Shown: positions 1 through 10,261, numbered from the stretch's first letter. The stretch is 64,000 nucleotides of DNA from Salmonirosea aquatica (GCF_009296315.1 NZ_WHLY01000002.1:6112501-6176500), one strand, 5' to 3'. Notes: generated from the sequence alone by a model not told the origin. Translations and numbers: made by a program.

Positions 1-203
1 TTCGCAAAATTTTACAATTTTTTCCTTAACTTGCCTCCCAAATAACCACACAATTCCAACCATTTACTAAGTTTTACGATCCGTTAACGTAATGAGTGAA
101 GGTTCTTCCAAATAAAAATTTCATATTTGAGTACAGAACCCTTTATGAGTGAGTTGATTGAATTATTCGTAATTCAGATTAGTGACCATCTTCCACTAGT
201 GTT

Positions 204-1412
204 ATGGAACAAACTGTACTGAACGAAATAGTTGCGGGCGGGTACTTTAAAGGACTTGCCGATCGGGAAGTGTATCAGTGTGCGCTTTCATTACTGGTGG
301 CTTGTTTTTTATCCATCATCTCTATTCCCATTATTATCAACTTGTCCAATCTTCTGAACCTGACCGCAAAACCGGGTTTCAGAAGTTCGCACGATACCGA
401 CACTCCCACTTTGGGGGGGATAGCCTTGTTTGCCGCCACGCTTATTGCCTTTTTTCTCTGGCCGCACTCCCAGGAAGCTACTGATTCAAACCTCACCAGT
501 CTTTCCATGGTAGGTCTGACCATCCTATTCTTCCTGGGACTAAAAGACGATATTCTGGCCCTCGATTCGGCCAAGAAGCTGATTATCCAAATTATAGCTA
601 CCCTCACTCTCGTGGTCATGGGAGACTTCAAGGTGGATTATCTCTACGGGATTTTCGGGTGGTATTATATTTCAGATATCTGGAGCATCCCACTGACGCT
701 TTTCATCTTTATTTCTTTAATCAACGCCATCAACCTCATTGATGGTATCGATGGACTTGCCGGTGGAATAAGTCTCATAGCGTGCATGTGGTTTGGGTTT
801 TGGTTTCTGCTGAACCAACATTTTACATTTGCCTGCCTTGCTTTCTCACTCTCAGGTGCATTATTGGGCTTTCTGCGGTTCAATTTTTCTAAAACCAGCA
901 AGATATTCATGGGTGATACAGGTTCGCTGATTGCCGGGTTCCTGCTGTCTTTTTTCACGATTGAGTTTCTGCGTTTGAACGTAAGTTTCCGAAATGATCC
1001 CAATGCTTTTTTCAATGCCCCAATCATTGTAATGATTGTACTCATTGTCCCGATTTTCGATACCCTGCGAGTGTTCATCGTGCGGATACTCAATGGAAAA
1101 TCTCCTTTTGTAGCCGATCGGAACCATGTACACCACATCCTGCTCGATAATGGCTTCAGTCATTTGGGTGTTTCTTTGATTCTCTGGTCGGTTACGATCA
1201 TAAACACCTCGCTTTTTTTCGCTTTCCACGGCGGTGTATCCAACACCACTTCTCTGACAATTTATGTATGCATGTTCGTACTTTATTTGATTGCTGCATA
1301 TTTTCTGAAAAAGAGGGCGAATTTTGTAAAAAAGCGTAAAGGCCTTCGCAAGGAGGCCGCATTGTCACATGACTCCCAATCTTGGACTAAGAAATTCCTT
1401 GAAGACCTCTAA
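204..1412 (+). CDS. Undecaprenyl-phosphate sugar-1-phosphate transferase, WecA/TagO/MraY family
   Basis: This 402-residue polytopic membrane enzyme should transfer a sugar-1-phosphate (probably GlcNAc-1-P) from a UDP-sugar to undecaprenyl phosphate, the first step of lipid-linked surface glycan synthesis. Visible family motifs are the Asp pair in LKDD (residues 113-116), NLIDGIDGLAGG (177-188), MGDTGS (236-241) and the NHVHH loop (307-311), which is typical of the WecA branch rather than MraY. Around ten hydrophobic segments span the chain. The last 30 residues are basic and cytoplasmic-looking. No glycan cluster is adjacent, so the exact polymer is unknown. The family call is firm; the donor sugar is inferred. 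Confidence 0.9.
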   Translation: MEQTVLNEIVAGGYFKGLADREVYQCALSLLVACFLSIISIPIIINLSNLLNLTAKPGFRSSHDTDTPTLGGIALFAATLIAFFLWPHSQEATDSNLTSLSMVGLTILFFLGLKDDILALDSAKKLIIQIIATLTLVVMGDFKVDYLYGIFGWYYISDIWSIPLTLFIFISLINAINLIDGIDGLAGGISLIACMWFGFWFLLNQHFTFACLAFSLSGALLGFLRFNFSKTSKIFMGDTGSLIAGFLLSFFTIEFLRLNVSFRNDPNAFFNAPIIVMIVLIVPIFDTLRVFIVRILNGKSPFVADRNHVHHILLDNGFSHLGVSLILWSVTIINTSLFFAFHGGVSNTTSLTIYVCMFVLYLIAAYFLKKRANFVKKRKGLRKEAALSHDSQSWTKKFLEDL

Positions 1413-1417
1413 TATAT

Positions 1418-1445
1418 GAGGTAACAGCTTTCACATACCTCTTTT
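1418..1445 (+). terminator. Weak hairpin with T run after the WecA-type gene
   Basis: GAGGTA at 1418-1423 pairs with TACCTC at 1436-1441, and TTTT follows. The stem has only 6 bp and the loop 12 nt, so this is a possible weak terminator. Confidence 0.35.
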
Positions 1446-1518
1446 CGATCCTGCCCGGTTTTTATTTACTGTTTAGTTTGTTCGTACCTTCGTGGGGAAG
1501 TACCATCTCCTATGCTCT

Positions 1519-3789
1519 ATGAACCAAAAAATCAGAAAAGAAGACTCGCTCCATTACCATGCCAAAGGACGCCCCGGCAAAATTCAGGTAATTCCCACCA
1601 AAGAAACCAATACGCAGCGTGACCTTTCGCTGGCCTACTCGCCGGGAGTGGCCGATCCTTGTCTGGAAATTGCGGCAAACGTCGAAAATGTGTATGCCTA
1701 TACCGCCAAAGGAAATCTAGTGGCGGTGATCAGTAATGGTACGGCGGTACTTGGTTTGGGTGACATTGGCCCTGAAGCCTCTAAACCCGTAATGGAAGGG
1801 AAAGGACTTCTCTTTAAAATTTATGCCGATATCGACGTTTTTGATATCGAGCTGAATACCAAAGACGTCGATGAGTTTGTAAATACCGTCCGGATTATGG
1901 AGCCAACTTTTGGCGGTGTAAACCTGGAAGACATTAAATCTCCGGAATGTTTTGAAATCGAAACCCGGCTTAAAAAAGAATTGAATATTCCGGTCATGCA
2001 CGATGATCAGCATGGTACCGCCATCATCAGTGGTGCTGCGCTGCTTAACGCCCTGGAATTGGTTGGAAAGAAAATCGAAGAAGTAAAAATAGTGGTTTCC
2101 GGTGCGGGTGCTTCCGCCATTTCCTGTACCAAACTGTACGTTTCTTTAGGGGCCTCTCTTTCCAATATCGCCATGTTCGATCGCACCGGGCATATCAATA
2201 CCAGCCGCGACGATCTGGATGAAATGAAACAGCAATTCGCTTCTATCCGCAAGTACGATTCTCTCGAAAGCGCCATGGTAGGCGCTGATGTGTTTCTAGG
2301 TCTTTCAGTAGCCAACGTTGTTTCTAAAGACATGGTACGTTCGATGGCAAACGACCCTATCGTATTTGCCATGGCTAATCCAGACCCCGAAATTTCGTAC
2401 CCCGATGCGGTTGATGCCCGTCAGGATATTATTATGGCGACCGGACGCTCGGATTACCCCAATCAAGTCAATAATGTACTGGGCTTTCCCTATATTTTTC
2501 GAGGCGCCCTTGATGTACGGGCAACGGAAATAAACGAAGCCATGAAGCTGGCGGCGGTGCATGCCCTGGCTGACCTGGCAAAGAAGTCAGTTCCTGACAT
2601 TGTCAATCTGGCATATAACGAAGCAAACCTGACCTTCAGCCGTACCTACATTATTCCAAAACCGGTTGATCCTCGTCTTCTTACGTCAGTTGCGCCGGCC
2701 GTTGCTAAGGCCGCCATGGATACAGGGGTAGCCCGCTACCCTATTACCGACTGGGAAGCTTATGAGCAGCAGTTGGCAAGCCGCCTAGGTAGGTATGAAC
2801 GCCTGTCACGCGTGATCCTCAACAAGGCCAAAACCGACCGCAAACGGGTGGTATTTGCCGATGCTGAAAATATTCAGGTACTTAAAGCCGCTCAGCAGGT
2901 CAGAGATGAAGGAATTGCCATTCCGATCCTTTTGGGTGATTTGAAAACCATACATGGTCTGATTGAGGAACATAAGCTAGATCTGGGAGATGTGCGGGTG
3001 GTTGATCCCCGGGCAGTTGAAAATGAAGCCACGGTGGATCAATATGCCGAAATGCTCTATAAGAAACGCCAGAGAAAGGGCATGACTCCTACTGAGGCCC
3101 GACGCACAATTTATTATCGCAACTATTATGGGGCCATGATGGTGGAAAACGGAGAAGCCGACGCTTTCATTTCAGGCCTTACCCGCAACTACCCCGATAC
3201 CATTCGTCCTGCATTACACGTAATTGGTAAAGAGGAGGGAGTGGATCGTGTAGCGGGGATGTATATACTGCTCACTCCCCGAGGACCACTCTTTTTTTCA
3301 GACACTACCGTAAATTTAGACCCTACCGTAGAAGAACTAGTGGAAATTACGGAGCTGACTGCACAGGCAATTGAGCGATTTAATATTAAACCTCGCATTG
3401 CTATGGTCACTTATTCTAATTTTGGTAGTGCCCAGGGGAAAGATGCCGATAAGATGAGTACTGCTGTATCGATACTGAAGAAAAAACATCCTGACATGAT
3501 TGTGGATGGAGAGCTACAGGCGCACCTGGCTTTTGATACTGAGCTACTCAAAAAGAACCACCCGTTCAGTGATTTGATCGATGGAGGCGCCAATACACTT
3601 ATTTTCCCCAATCTTTCCGCCAGCAATATTGCCTATAACCTGTTAAAGGAAGCTGCTCAACTCGAAACGATTGGGCCAATTCTGCTTGGCCTGAAAAAAC
3701 CTGTACACGTACTTCAATTGGGAAGTTCGGTAAGGGAAATTGTGAATATGGTGGCCATTGCCGTGGTAGAAGCCCAAATGAAAGGTTAA
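1519..3789 (+). CDS. maeB: NADP-dependent malic enzyme with C-terminal phosphotransacetylase-like domain
   Basis: The product oxidatively decarboxylates malate to pyruvate with NADP reduction. The N-terminal malic domain contains the conserved [16 protein letters not shown] stretch and the catalytic-region HDDQHGTA motif. A Rossmann region follows ([11 protein letters not shown]), and from about residue 425 a complete phosphate-acetyltransferase-like domain, usually regulatory in MaeB proteins. Length, 756 residues, is normal for the fused type. The longest frame opens with GTG at 1492, but the ATG at 1519 gives MNQKIRKED, which matches the usual family N-terminus, so I chose it. A strong 25-bp hairpin follows the stop. 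Confidence 0.94.
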   Translation: MNQKIRKEDSLHYHAKGRPGKIQVIPTKETNTQRDLSLAYSPGVADPCLEIAANVENVYAYTAKGNLVAVISNGTAVLGLGDIGPEASKPVMEGKGLLFKIYADIDVFDIELNTKDVDEFVNTVRIMEPTFGGVNLEDIKSPECFEIETRLKKELNIPVMHDDQHGTAIISGAALLNALELVGKKIEEVKIVVSGAGASAISCTKLYVSLGASLSNIAMFDRTGHINTSRDDLDEMKQQFASIRKYDSLESAMVGADVFLGLSVANVVSKDMVRSMANDPIVFAMANPDPEISYPDAVDARQDIIMATGRSDYPNQVNNVLGFPYIFRGALDVRATEINEAMKLAAVHALADLAKKSVPDIVNLAYNEANLTFSRTYIIPKPVDPRLLTSVAPAVAKAAMDTGVARYPITDWEAYEQQLASRLGRYERLSRVILNKAKTDRKRVVFADAENIQVLKAAQQVRDEGIAIPILLGDLKTIHGLIEEHKLDLGDVRVVDPRAVENEATVDQYAEMLYKKRQRKGMTPTEARRTIYYRNYYGAMMVENGEADAFISGLTRNYPDTIRPALHVIGKEEGVDRVAGMYILLTPRGPLFFSDTTVNLDPTVEELVEITELTAQAIERFNIKPRIAMVTYSNFGSAQGKDADKMSTAVSILKKKHPDMIVDGELQAHLAFDTELLKKNHPFSDLIDGGANTLIFPNLSASNIAYNLLKEAAQLETIGPILLGLKKPVHVLQLGSSVREIVNMVAIAVVEAQMKG

Positions 3790-3803
3790 CCTTGGCAGGC
3801 AAA

Positions 3804-3858
3804 TACCCAACAAACAGAAGTGCCGGCATTCTTTGCCGGCACTTCTGTTTGTTGGGTA
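3804..3858. terminator. Bidirectional terminator, 25-bp perfect stem
   Basis: The arms 3804-3828 and 3834-3858 are perfect reverse complements with a 5-nt loop (TTCTT). The hairpin sits between the converging maeB stop (3789) and the alpha/beta-hydrolase stop (3864), so it can serve both. The outer end of the right arm forms part of a GGTACC site. Confidence 0.85.
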
Positions 3859-3863
3859 CCCAT

Positions 3864-4754
3864 CTATCGGGCAACCCCACCCGCAGCTAAGTCAATGGAA
3901 ATGTTTTTCTGCCGGTGCTTATTGGTGGTCAGAATAATCTGTCTGATCATATCGAGGTGCGAAAATGTCAACATATGGCCCGCTTTGGGTATAGTAATGT
4001 ACTGAGATCGAAGACTGGGTATTTTACTTTTTGCAAATTCTATATTGACCGGATCGCCAATCCAATCGTTCCCTCCCTGGATCACGACTACGGGCATCGT
4101 AAGCTTCTCCCAAATGGGTAACATTTTACGTAATTCCTCTGAATGCTTATATTTTTCGGCCGTGGCCGTATTGAACTCTCTGGGTAGGAAAAGCTGAATC
4201 AACCGATTTCGGCCGTATTTAGAGAACCAATAGAATTTCTCCTTCTCCGGGTCAATGACTGGCGAAATCATGATCAGTTGTTTTACAGCCTCGGGCTGCA
4301 TAGCTGCCATGGCAGCGGCGATTGGGGCCCCATACGAACGGCCCAGTACTATGGCTGGCTCCGAAGAATGGTTCAGTTCAAACACACTGAGTAAGCACCT
4401 GGCTTGGGTTTCGATAGAGCTAATTGGCCTTCTGCGTTTGAGCCATGAATTACCATACCCCAAGCGGTCTACGGATACGATATGGAATTTTTTTTGCAGG
4501 ACGGTATCATCCAACATATTCATGTACCCCCACCAGGCGCCTGGAGCCCCATGGATAAGCAGGAGCATCGGCAAGGTGTCGGAACCAGTACTTGCAACTT
4601 GAATACACAGGGTATCGTTCTTAATGCATTGTAGTGTGGGCTTGGGAAGATGGGCATAATGTTTGCGTACCTCCCGTGCTGTGGTGCGGTATTTTGAAAA
4701 GCAGGATGTCAATAAAAACATGCTGCAAATTATGTATAGTATGGATTTAGGCAT
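3864..4754 (-). CDS. Alpha/beta hydrolase lipoprotein
   Basis: This 296-residue protein begins with a lipoprotein signal ending LTSC (Cys18). The alpha/beta hydrolase features are the oxyanion-region HGAPG (68-72), a nucleophile elbow GRSYG with Ser140, an acid in GGND (Asp229) and His259 in AGHM, so the catalytic triad is complete. It should be a membrane-anchored esterase, peptidase or other hydrolase of unknown substrate. It is monocistronic and convergent with maeB. The family is clear; substrate and inner- versus outer-membrane placement are not. Confidence 0.85.
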   Translation of the reverse strand: MPKSILYIICSMFLLTSCFSKYRTTAREVRKHYAHLPKPTLQCIKNDTLCIQVASTGSDTLPMLLLIHGAPGAWWGYMNMLDDTVLQKKFHIVSVDRLGYGNSWLKRRRPISSIETQARCLLSVFELNHSSEPAIVLGRSYGAPIAAAMAAMQPEAVKQLIMISPVIDPEKEKFYWFSKYGRNRLIQLFLPREFNTATAEKYKHSEELRKMLPIWEKLTMPVVVIQGGNDWIGDPVNIEFAKSKIPSLRSQYITIPKAGHMLTFSHLDMIRQIILTTNKHRQKNISIDLAAGGVAR

Positions 4755-4939
4755 TGTTAATCAAAAGTATAAAGTCAGATAAGTTTTGAAGGGAAGCCGG
4801 ATTAAGGCCAAAGCGAGAGCCAAATGAATTATCCCGTCAATACTTAAATTAGTGCAATAACTATTCCAGCTCTTGGCCACTAACTTCTTTAATGCGCACA
4901 ATCTTTTATATAAAAAAAGTGTTAGTGCAAAATAGGCCC

Positions 4940-4947
4940 TACATTTG
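4940..4947 (+). promoter_or_regulatory. Bacteroidota -7 box upstream of serine acetyltransferase
   Basis: TACATTTG fits the TAnnTTTG consensus and ends 28 nt before the ATG at 4976. No good TTG lies at the expected -33 distance. Confidence 0.5.
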
Positions 4948-4975
4948 ACATATCATTCTGAACACGACTTGTTGT

Positions 4976-5800
4976 ATGAATCACGAGCAAAAGACTACTT
5001 TCCTTCAGAGAATTTCGGAACAAAATAATACATATCGCTTCCGTTTGCCGTGTAGGCATGAAACAGGGCGTTTCTTACATAACCTACTGGACTTTCTTTT
5101 CCCACTCAGTCAGGATTGTCCAGATTTTGGTAAAATGGAAAATCAATCTGCCCGCTTTGATGAAATACAAGTTCAGCTCGACAACCTCCTCATCCCTTTG
5201 GAAGATAAGCTTCCTTCTACAAGAAAACAAGTGACTGAGGATTTTTTTACACAACTTCCCGGAATATTCGAATTATTCCTTTCCGATGCAAAAGCCATCG
5301 CAGAGAACGATCCGGCTGCGGTTGGTATCGAAGAAGTTATTGCCGTTTACCCGGGCTTCATGGCCATTTGTGCTTACCGAATCGCTCATTTGCTGGCTCA
5401 ATGTAAGGTACCTCTGCTTCCCCGAATGATCACAGAATATGCGCACGGGGCTACCGGGATCGATATTCACCCGAATGCCGTCATTGGTCATTCTTTTTTC
5501 ATCGATCATGGTACGGGTGTTGTGATTGGTGAAACTGCTCACATTGGAGACCACGTTATGATCTATCAGGGTGTAACGCTCGGGGCATCGCATGTTGCCA
5601 AGTCATTGGCTTCGGTCAAGCGGCATCCCACTATTGAGGACCGAGTGGTGATTTATGCCAATGCCACCATTTTAGGGGGGAATACCCGAATTGGCGAAGG
5701 TTCAGTGATTGGGGGCAATGCCTGGGTCACGCATAGTGTACCTGCCTACTCGCAGGTTTATCACCAGAGCAAGGTCGAGATCAAACAACAAATGGCCTAA
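4976..5800 (+). CDS. cysE: Serine O-acetyltransferase
   Basis: The enzyme makes O-acetylserine from serine and acetyl-CoA, the precursor for cysteine synthesis. The N-terminal helical half is followed by a left-handed beta-helix built from hexapeptide repeats, including GIDIHPNAVIG, IDHGTGVVIGETAHIGD and the GVTLG segment. The later DRVVIYANATILGGNTRIG stretch completes the acyltransferase fold. The catalytic-site His residues are visible in HPNA and DHGTG. At 274 residues it resembles the EpsC/CysE forms common in Bacteroidota. It stands alone without a cysK neighbour, and its stop converges on a TetR gene. Confidence 0.93.
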   Translation: MNHEQKTTFLQRISEQNNTYRFRLPCRHETGRFLHNLLDFLFPLSQDCPDFGKMENQSARFDEIQVQLDNLLIPLEDKLPSTRKQVTEDFFTQLPGIFELFLSDAKAIAENDPAAVGIEEVIAVYPGFMAICAYRIAHLLAQCKVPLLPRMITEYAHGATGIDIHPNAVIGHSFFIDHGTGVVIGETAHIGDHVMIYQGVTLGASHVAKSLASVKRHPTIEDRVVIYANATILGGNTRIGEGSVIGGNAWVTHSVPAYSQVYHQSKVEIKQQMA

Positions 5801-5846
5801 TTTCGAGAAAAGGGTACCTGACCAGCATATAAGCAGTTGGTCCTGG

Positions 5847-6440
5847 TCACATCACACTTCGGATAAAGCGCCTTACCCCTTCCATATAAATAGGTTCGGC
5901 TTTCGCCACCTCAAGACGAGGCTGGGTAATCATGGTAATGGATATAAATCCATAGGTCAGACACCACCATTCGTAGTAGGTTTTCGAAACCATGTCCGCC
6001 GCTTTAGGGCGCAGTGCAGCTATCATCTCCCATACCGCATTTCCCCGAATACTCATTTCCTGTCCGTAAACCTGTTTCGATTGGCAATAAGCCCCTTCAA
6101 GGTTGAACATTAATTGGAAGACTTCGGGTTGTTCTACTGAAAAGTTCCAGGTACTTTGGGCAACTTCAACTAATTGCTTTTCCGGATTACGGTACAGATT
6201 CTTTATACGATCAAATTCATCTTTCAATGTGGCGAATCCCCCGGATCTGATTACTTCCAGTAACTTGTCTTTACTATCAAAGTATTCATACAAAATGGGA
6301 GGGCTATATTCAATGACATCGGCGATTTTCCGAATGGATACCGCCTGCCATCCTTCTTCTTTGGCAATTTCGCGGGCTGTTTTGATAATATCCTGGCGAA
6401 CTTGTTTTTTGAGTCGTTCTCGTCTTTCTACTATTCCCAT
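5847..6440 (-). CDS. TetR/AcrR family transcriptional regulator
   Basis: This 197-residue protein has a TetR helix-turn-helix at about residues 15-60, with the typical VSIRKIADVIEYSPPILYEYF recognition region split over two helices and a following FDSKDKLL. The C-terminal ligand domain is helical and resembles the WHG-type TetR C-terminal domain. No efflux or enzyme operon is adjacent: upstream is a 645-bp gap and then a divergent sugar kinase, so the target cannot be read from context. It probably represses its own promoter in that gap. Confidence 0.88.
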   Translation of the reverse strand: MGIVERRERLKKQVRQDIIKTAREIAKEEGWQAVSIRKIADVIEYSPPILYEYFDSKDKLLEVIRSGGFATLKDEFDRIKNLYRNPEKQLVEVAQSTWNFSVEQPEVFQLMFNLEGAYCQSKQVYGQEMSIRGNAVWEMIAALRPKAADMVSKTYYEWWCLTYGFISITMITQPRLEVAKAEPIYMEGVRRFIRSVM

Positions 6441-7085
6441 ACGGACTCAGTTGTTGGTTTTATGAATAAAGTGCATTCCTCCTACCAAATGTAAGTAATT
6501 TTACATGCTTTCCAAACAGTGTTAGAAAAACAAAAAGGAGGTATGAGGCCTATTATTTTAGTTCCTGACGGCATAAAAATCCCTATCAAATTATCTATCT
6601 ACTTAGTTTTCAAGGTCTTCAAAATTTCAAATAAATATTTGAAATTTTGAAGACCTGCCCTACGGGCAAGGTATCTCACCCTAGGAGCCTACAGGTACCT
6701 TTTTTGTTAAGAATCGGGTTAAATTCTATCCAATTTTAGTTCCCAGCCTATATTTTGGAAGTCCAAGATGATGCAGGATAAAAGCTGATCAGTCGGGTCA
6801 GCAAATTGATGGATTGAAAGTACAGCCCAATCTTTCATTAGGTACCCAGGAATGAGACAAATATTCACCCACAGCACAAATCCTACATTCCAGAATCTTT
6901 GTAACCTAAGGAATCTCTTATTTCCGGACTTAACTAATCTATTTCCATTCTTCCTTTACCATTCCATGGATTTGCACGGTTTACGATTTATTAGGTATGT
7001 TTGTGGACACAAGGGTACGCGAATATTTTACCTTTATAGTCAGTGAATTTCAACCCTCTTTTACTTTAAATTAACTTACTGGACC
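6441..7085. other. 645-bp divergent intergenic region
   Basis: This gap separates the divergent TetR and ROK-kinase genes. It holds a 20-21 bp inverted repeat (6613-6656), a small GCCC-TAC-GGGC hairpin right after it, two GGTACC sites (near 6691 and 6841) and a possible weak -7 box TACCTTTA at 7029-7036 before the kinase. The 64-codon open frame at 6852-7046 has no recognisable domain or start context, and I do not consider it a gene. Confidence 0.7.
6613..6656. repeat. 20-bp perfect inverted repeat in a divergent intergenic region
   Basis: The arms at 6613-6632 and 6637-6656 are perfect reverse complements rich in AAATTT and AGGTCTTC, with a 4-nt loop, two bases of which can also pair. It lacks a flanking T tract and lies upstream of both neighbouring genes, so it is not placed as an ordinary terminator. 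It may be a dispersed repeat, a relic of a lost gene, or an operator. Confidence 0.75.
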
Positions 7086-8012
7086 ATGCGCACCTACTGG
7101 GGAATTGATTTAGGAGGCACCAAAATCGAAGGCGTTATTCTTTCGAAACCTTCCCCCGAATCGGTCATATACCGTCACCGGATCGACACAGAGTCAGCCC
7201 GGGGCTACGACCATATCCTCAGTCGAATCACAGAATTGGTCGCTCACATGCGCGATCATACCGGTTATGTACCCATTGCGGTGGGGATAGGTACCCCCGG
7301 TACGGTTGATCCGCAAACGGGGTTGATGAAAAACTGCAATACCACCTGTCTGAATGGCAAACCTCTGCCAACCGATCTGGAGAAAGCGCTAGGGGTACCT
7401 GTAGTCTTGGCAAACGATGCGAACTGCTTTGCCCTGGCCGAAGCCCAAATGGGAATTGTACAAGATGTGGTACCCGATTATCGCCTTGTATTCGGGGTCA
7501 TCATGGGCACGGGGGTCGGGGGTGGAGTCGTGATCCGGGGCAACGATGGACAGGCGTTTGTGCTCAATGGTCTTCAGGGCATCGGGGGTGAATGGGGACA
7601 TAACATATTGGAAGAAAATGGCTATCCTTGCTATTGTGGCAAGTCAGGATGCGTCGAACAGGTACTTTCCGGGCCAGCTTTGCAACAGTACTATCAGGAT
7701 CAGAGTGGTGTATTCCGTACGCTCCCTGTCATTTTGGAGCGCTATCATCAGGGAACCGATCCGCATGCCGTGGCAACGGTAGAACGGATGCTTGACAAAT
7801 TCGGTCAGGCTATCACCACGCTTGTGAATGTACTGGACCCTGATGCCATCGTAATTGGTGGCGGAGTGGGTAATATCGATTTACTATACCAACAGGGTCC
7901 TGCGAGAGCAAGCCGGTATGTATTTAATACCGGTTTTCACACCCCGATTCTTCGCCCTAAGCTTGGCGACTCAGCTGGTGTTTTTGGAGCCGCCATGCTA
8001 ACCTTTAACTAG
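7086..8012 (+). CDS. ROK family sugar kinase
   Basis: The 308-residue protein is a ROK-fold kinase. The phosphate-binding DLGGTK motif is at residues 8-13, the sugar-binding GIGTPGTVD and LANDANC segments follow, then GTGVGGG. The ROK zinc-binding signature (GGEWGH followed by CYCGKSGCVE) is complete. Candidates are glucokinase, fructokinase and N-acetylhexosamine kinase. GGEWGHN with the CxCGxxGC cluster is shared by several of these, so I give no gene symbol. It is monocistronic and convergent with ppk1. Confidence 0.9.
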   Translation: MRTYWGIDLGGTKIEGVILSKPSPESVIYRHRIDTESARGYDHILSRITELVAHMRDHTGYVPIAVGIGTPGTVDPQTGLMKNCNTTCLNGKPLPTDLEKALGVPVVLANDANCFALAEAQMGIVQDVVPDYRLVFGVIMGTGVGGGVVIRGNDGQAFVLNGLQGIGGEWGHNILEENGYPCYCGKSGCVEQVLSGPALQQYYQDQSGVFRTLPVILERYHQGTDPHAVATVERMLDKFGQAITTLVNVLDPDAIVIGGGVGNIDLLYQQGPARASRYVFNTGFHTPILRPKLGDSAGVFGAAMLTFN

Positions 8013-8051
8013 CCCAGGCATTTGTACACATTTGTGCCCGCGTACTGGAAA

Positions 8052-10184
8052 TCATTCTTCATTTGTTTTTAATTCAGGTTTGGGAGTTTCTGAAATGGCA
8101 AATAAGGTGGGGGTACGGTGTTCAATTCGCTCGGTCAAGCGGTAGTTTGCTTCCTGAGCGCGCATTTTGGGGCCATTCTCCGGAATCTTGATATTATTCT
8201 GGTAGGTATCCAACCGGACGGCTTTCTGGTTGTCAGCCAGGTAATTTTTAAGTACCTGAATAAGTTGTGATCTTAAATAATCGTCCAGAATTGGATAGCA
8301 AACATCGATACGCCGATGAAAATTGCGGTAAGTCCAATCGCCCGACGACAAAAACACTTCAGACTTCCCACGGTTTTGAAAATAAAAAATACGGGAATTT
8401 TCGATATATCGATCTACCAGCCGAATCACCGTAATATTATCACTGATCGTGGGCAAATCAGGTATCAGGCAGCAGCTGTCGCCCACAATTATTTTCACCT
8501 CCACCCCTACCCGTCCTGCCTGATACAGTTTGGTAATCAGGGATTGGTCCTGCAATTGATTGATTTTTATCAGAATCAGCCCTTTCATACCTGCCTTACA
8601 ATGGCTGATCTCACGATCGATCAATTCAATGAGTTTTTTATTCATATTGAACTGAGAAGCCATTAAATAATTGAATGGAAGGTACTTGTATTTTTTGGGT
8701 TCTTCTCGCGTGATCAGGTACCCAAACAGGAGTTCCAGATCATTCGTGAGTTCGCGCTGACTGGTTAAAAGCGCGTGATCCACAATCTCACGAGAGGTCA
8801 AACGGTGAAAACCTCCCGTTCCCAAGTAGGCATATCTATCCCATCCCTTCTTACCTTTTCTTTTGATCAGCGCTATTTTGGCATGAACTTTCAGCCCAGG
8901 CAAACTAAAAATGATGCGCACGCCTGCTTCTTTCATTTTTCGTGCCCATTGTAAATTCTCCTGTATATCGAGCTTAGCGTTCAGTTCGACAAAAGTCGTC
9001 ACGCGTTTGCCGTTTCGGGCAGCACTGATCAGCGAATTGACCAGGAACGAATTCGCACTGATTTTATAAAGTGACACGTAAATTTCCCGCACAAAAGGAT
9101 CGACAGCGGCTTCATTGAAAAACCGGACTACGGGGTCGATGGAATGGTAAGGCAGGTGTAAAAGCTGGTCGCCCCGGTTGAGGGCCTCAAAAATGGAATC
9201 CCCTTCGATCAACTCCACATGCCCGATCGGCCGATGTGGCGGGTATTCCATTTTTTTTTGCACCGTCGGGAATGACTCAAAATCCTGGTAACGCAGGTAC
9301 CTACCCCGCTCGTGAAACTCCGACATCAGTATTCCCAGCCGTACCGAAAGATATTCGCGCATTTCGAGCGGCATACCCATCTCGCAGAAATACTGATGGG
9401 ACTGTATGAAATTCTTTTTCTCCAGCTGTCGGCCAATGCGTTGCACTAGTGACAAAGGGTATTCATCATCGAGCGCCAACTCGGTTTGTTGCTCAGATGA
9501 AATTCCAAAGCAGTCCATCACCTCAAATCCCGGAAAAAGTACCGCGAGGTTAAATCGTACGATTTTATCCAGAAATGTCACATACTTTATACCGTATAGC
9601 TCGGGTAGTTCCACAAAACGGCCTACCTGCTGCACCGGAATATTGACATAGGCATAGGCGATCTCACCGGATTCGCCCCGCCGAATCAGCCGCAGGATAA
9701 AGTAGAGCTGGTTTGGCTGAAAAAATGTCAGCTTGGAGTTGCGGCGCCCATCCAGGAACACGGGCTGAATGTGCCGGAATACTTTATCAAGAAAGTACTT
9801 TCTGACAAATTCCCGGTGTTCAGGCTTGATTGGTTCTTTGAAGTAGAGATGAACCCCCGCCTCGCGCAATGCAGGAATGAGCTGACTGGCCAGCAGATCA
9901 TCAAAATTGGTAAGCTGATTCTCGACAGTTTCGAGTATATGTTCTACGAGCGGCTCGGGGTAAAGATTCAGTTTTTCCAAAATATCCCCGCTCACTTCCC
10001 GCATGGCGGTAAGCATCGGTATCCGTACCCGGAAAAATTCATCGATCTGATGCGTATACCGGGCTAGAAAACAGAGCCGCTCTTTAACCGGGACCGTTTC
10101 ATCCGTAGCCTCCTGCAGCAATCGGTAATTGTAGGAAAGCCAGCTAAGGTTATTGTCAAAAAAAGGATGGGATACATCGATCAT
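8052..10184 (-). CDS. ppk1: Polyphosphate kinase 1
   Basis: The enzyme reversibly polymerises the gamma-phosphate of ATP into inorganic polyphosphate. The N-terminal domain starts with FFDNNLSWLSYNYRLLQEA, the standard Ppk1 opening. The middle catalytic part contains VREIYVSLYKIS, VELNAKLDIQENL and the phosphorylated-His motif KVHAKI. A second phospholipase-D-like domain fills the C-terminal half. Length (710 aa) is normal. The last 45 residues are a low-complexity tail. It lies 77 bp downstream of pyrE on the same strand and may be co-transcribed with it. Confidence 0.95.
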   Translation of the reverse strand: MIDVSHPFFDNNLSWLSYNYRLLQEATDETVPVKERLCFLARYTHQIDEFFRVRIPMLTAMREVSGDILEKLNLYPEPLVEHILETVENQLTNFDDLLASQLIPALREAGVHLYFKEPIKPEHREFVRKYFLDKVFRHIQPVFLDGRRNSKLTFFQPNQLYFILRLIRRGESGEIAYAYVNIPVQQVGRFVELPELYGIKYVTFLDKIVRFNLAVLFPGFEVMDCFGISSEQQTELALDDEYPLSLVQRIGRQLEKKNFIQSHQYFCEMGMPLEMREYLSVRLGILMSEFHERGRYLRYQDFESFPTVQKKMEYPPHRPIGHVELIEGDSIFEALNRGDQLLHLPYHSIDPVVRFFNEAAVDPFVREIYVSLYKISANSFLVNSLISAARNGKRVTTFVELNAKLDIQENLQWARKMKEAGVRIIFSLPGLKVHAKIALIKRKGKKGWDRYAYLGTGGFHRLTSREIVDHALLTSQRELTNDLELLFGYLITREEPKKYKYLPFNYLMASQFNMNKKLIELIDREISHCKAGMKGLILIKINQLQDQSLITKLYQAGRVGVEVKIIVGDSCCLIPDLPTISDNITVIRLVDRYIENSRIFYFQNRGKSEVFLSSGDWTYRNFHRRIDVCYPILDDYLRSQLIQVLKNYLADNQKAVRLDTYQNNIKIPENGPKMRAQEANYRLTERIEHRTPTLFAISETPKPELKTNEE

Positions 10185-10261
10185 ACCAGAGGCGGGGTCA
10201 GGAATTGGATGCCCAAGGTAGCCACAAAATCAGGGATCGGCAATAGCCTTCCCGGAAGCTT

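Noticed and set aside
5819-5849. TGACCAG ... CTGGTCA hairpin between serine acetyltransferase and TetR
   Set aside because: Only 7 bp, a 17-nt loop, no T tract, and it overlaps the TetR stop codon.
7000-7036. TTTG plus TACCTTTA as the ROK kinase promoter
   Set aside because: The -7 box lacks the final G and the spacer is 25 nt, outside the usual 19-21.
6852-7046. 64-codon open frame in the intergenic region before the ROK kinase
   Set aside because: No domain, no start context, composition like non-coding DNA; probably chance.
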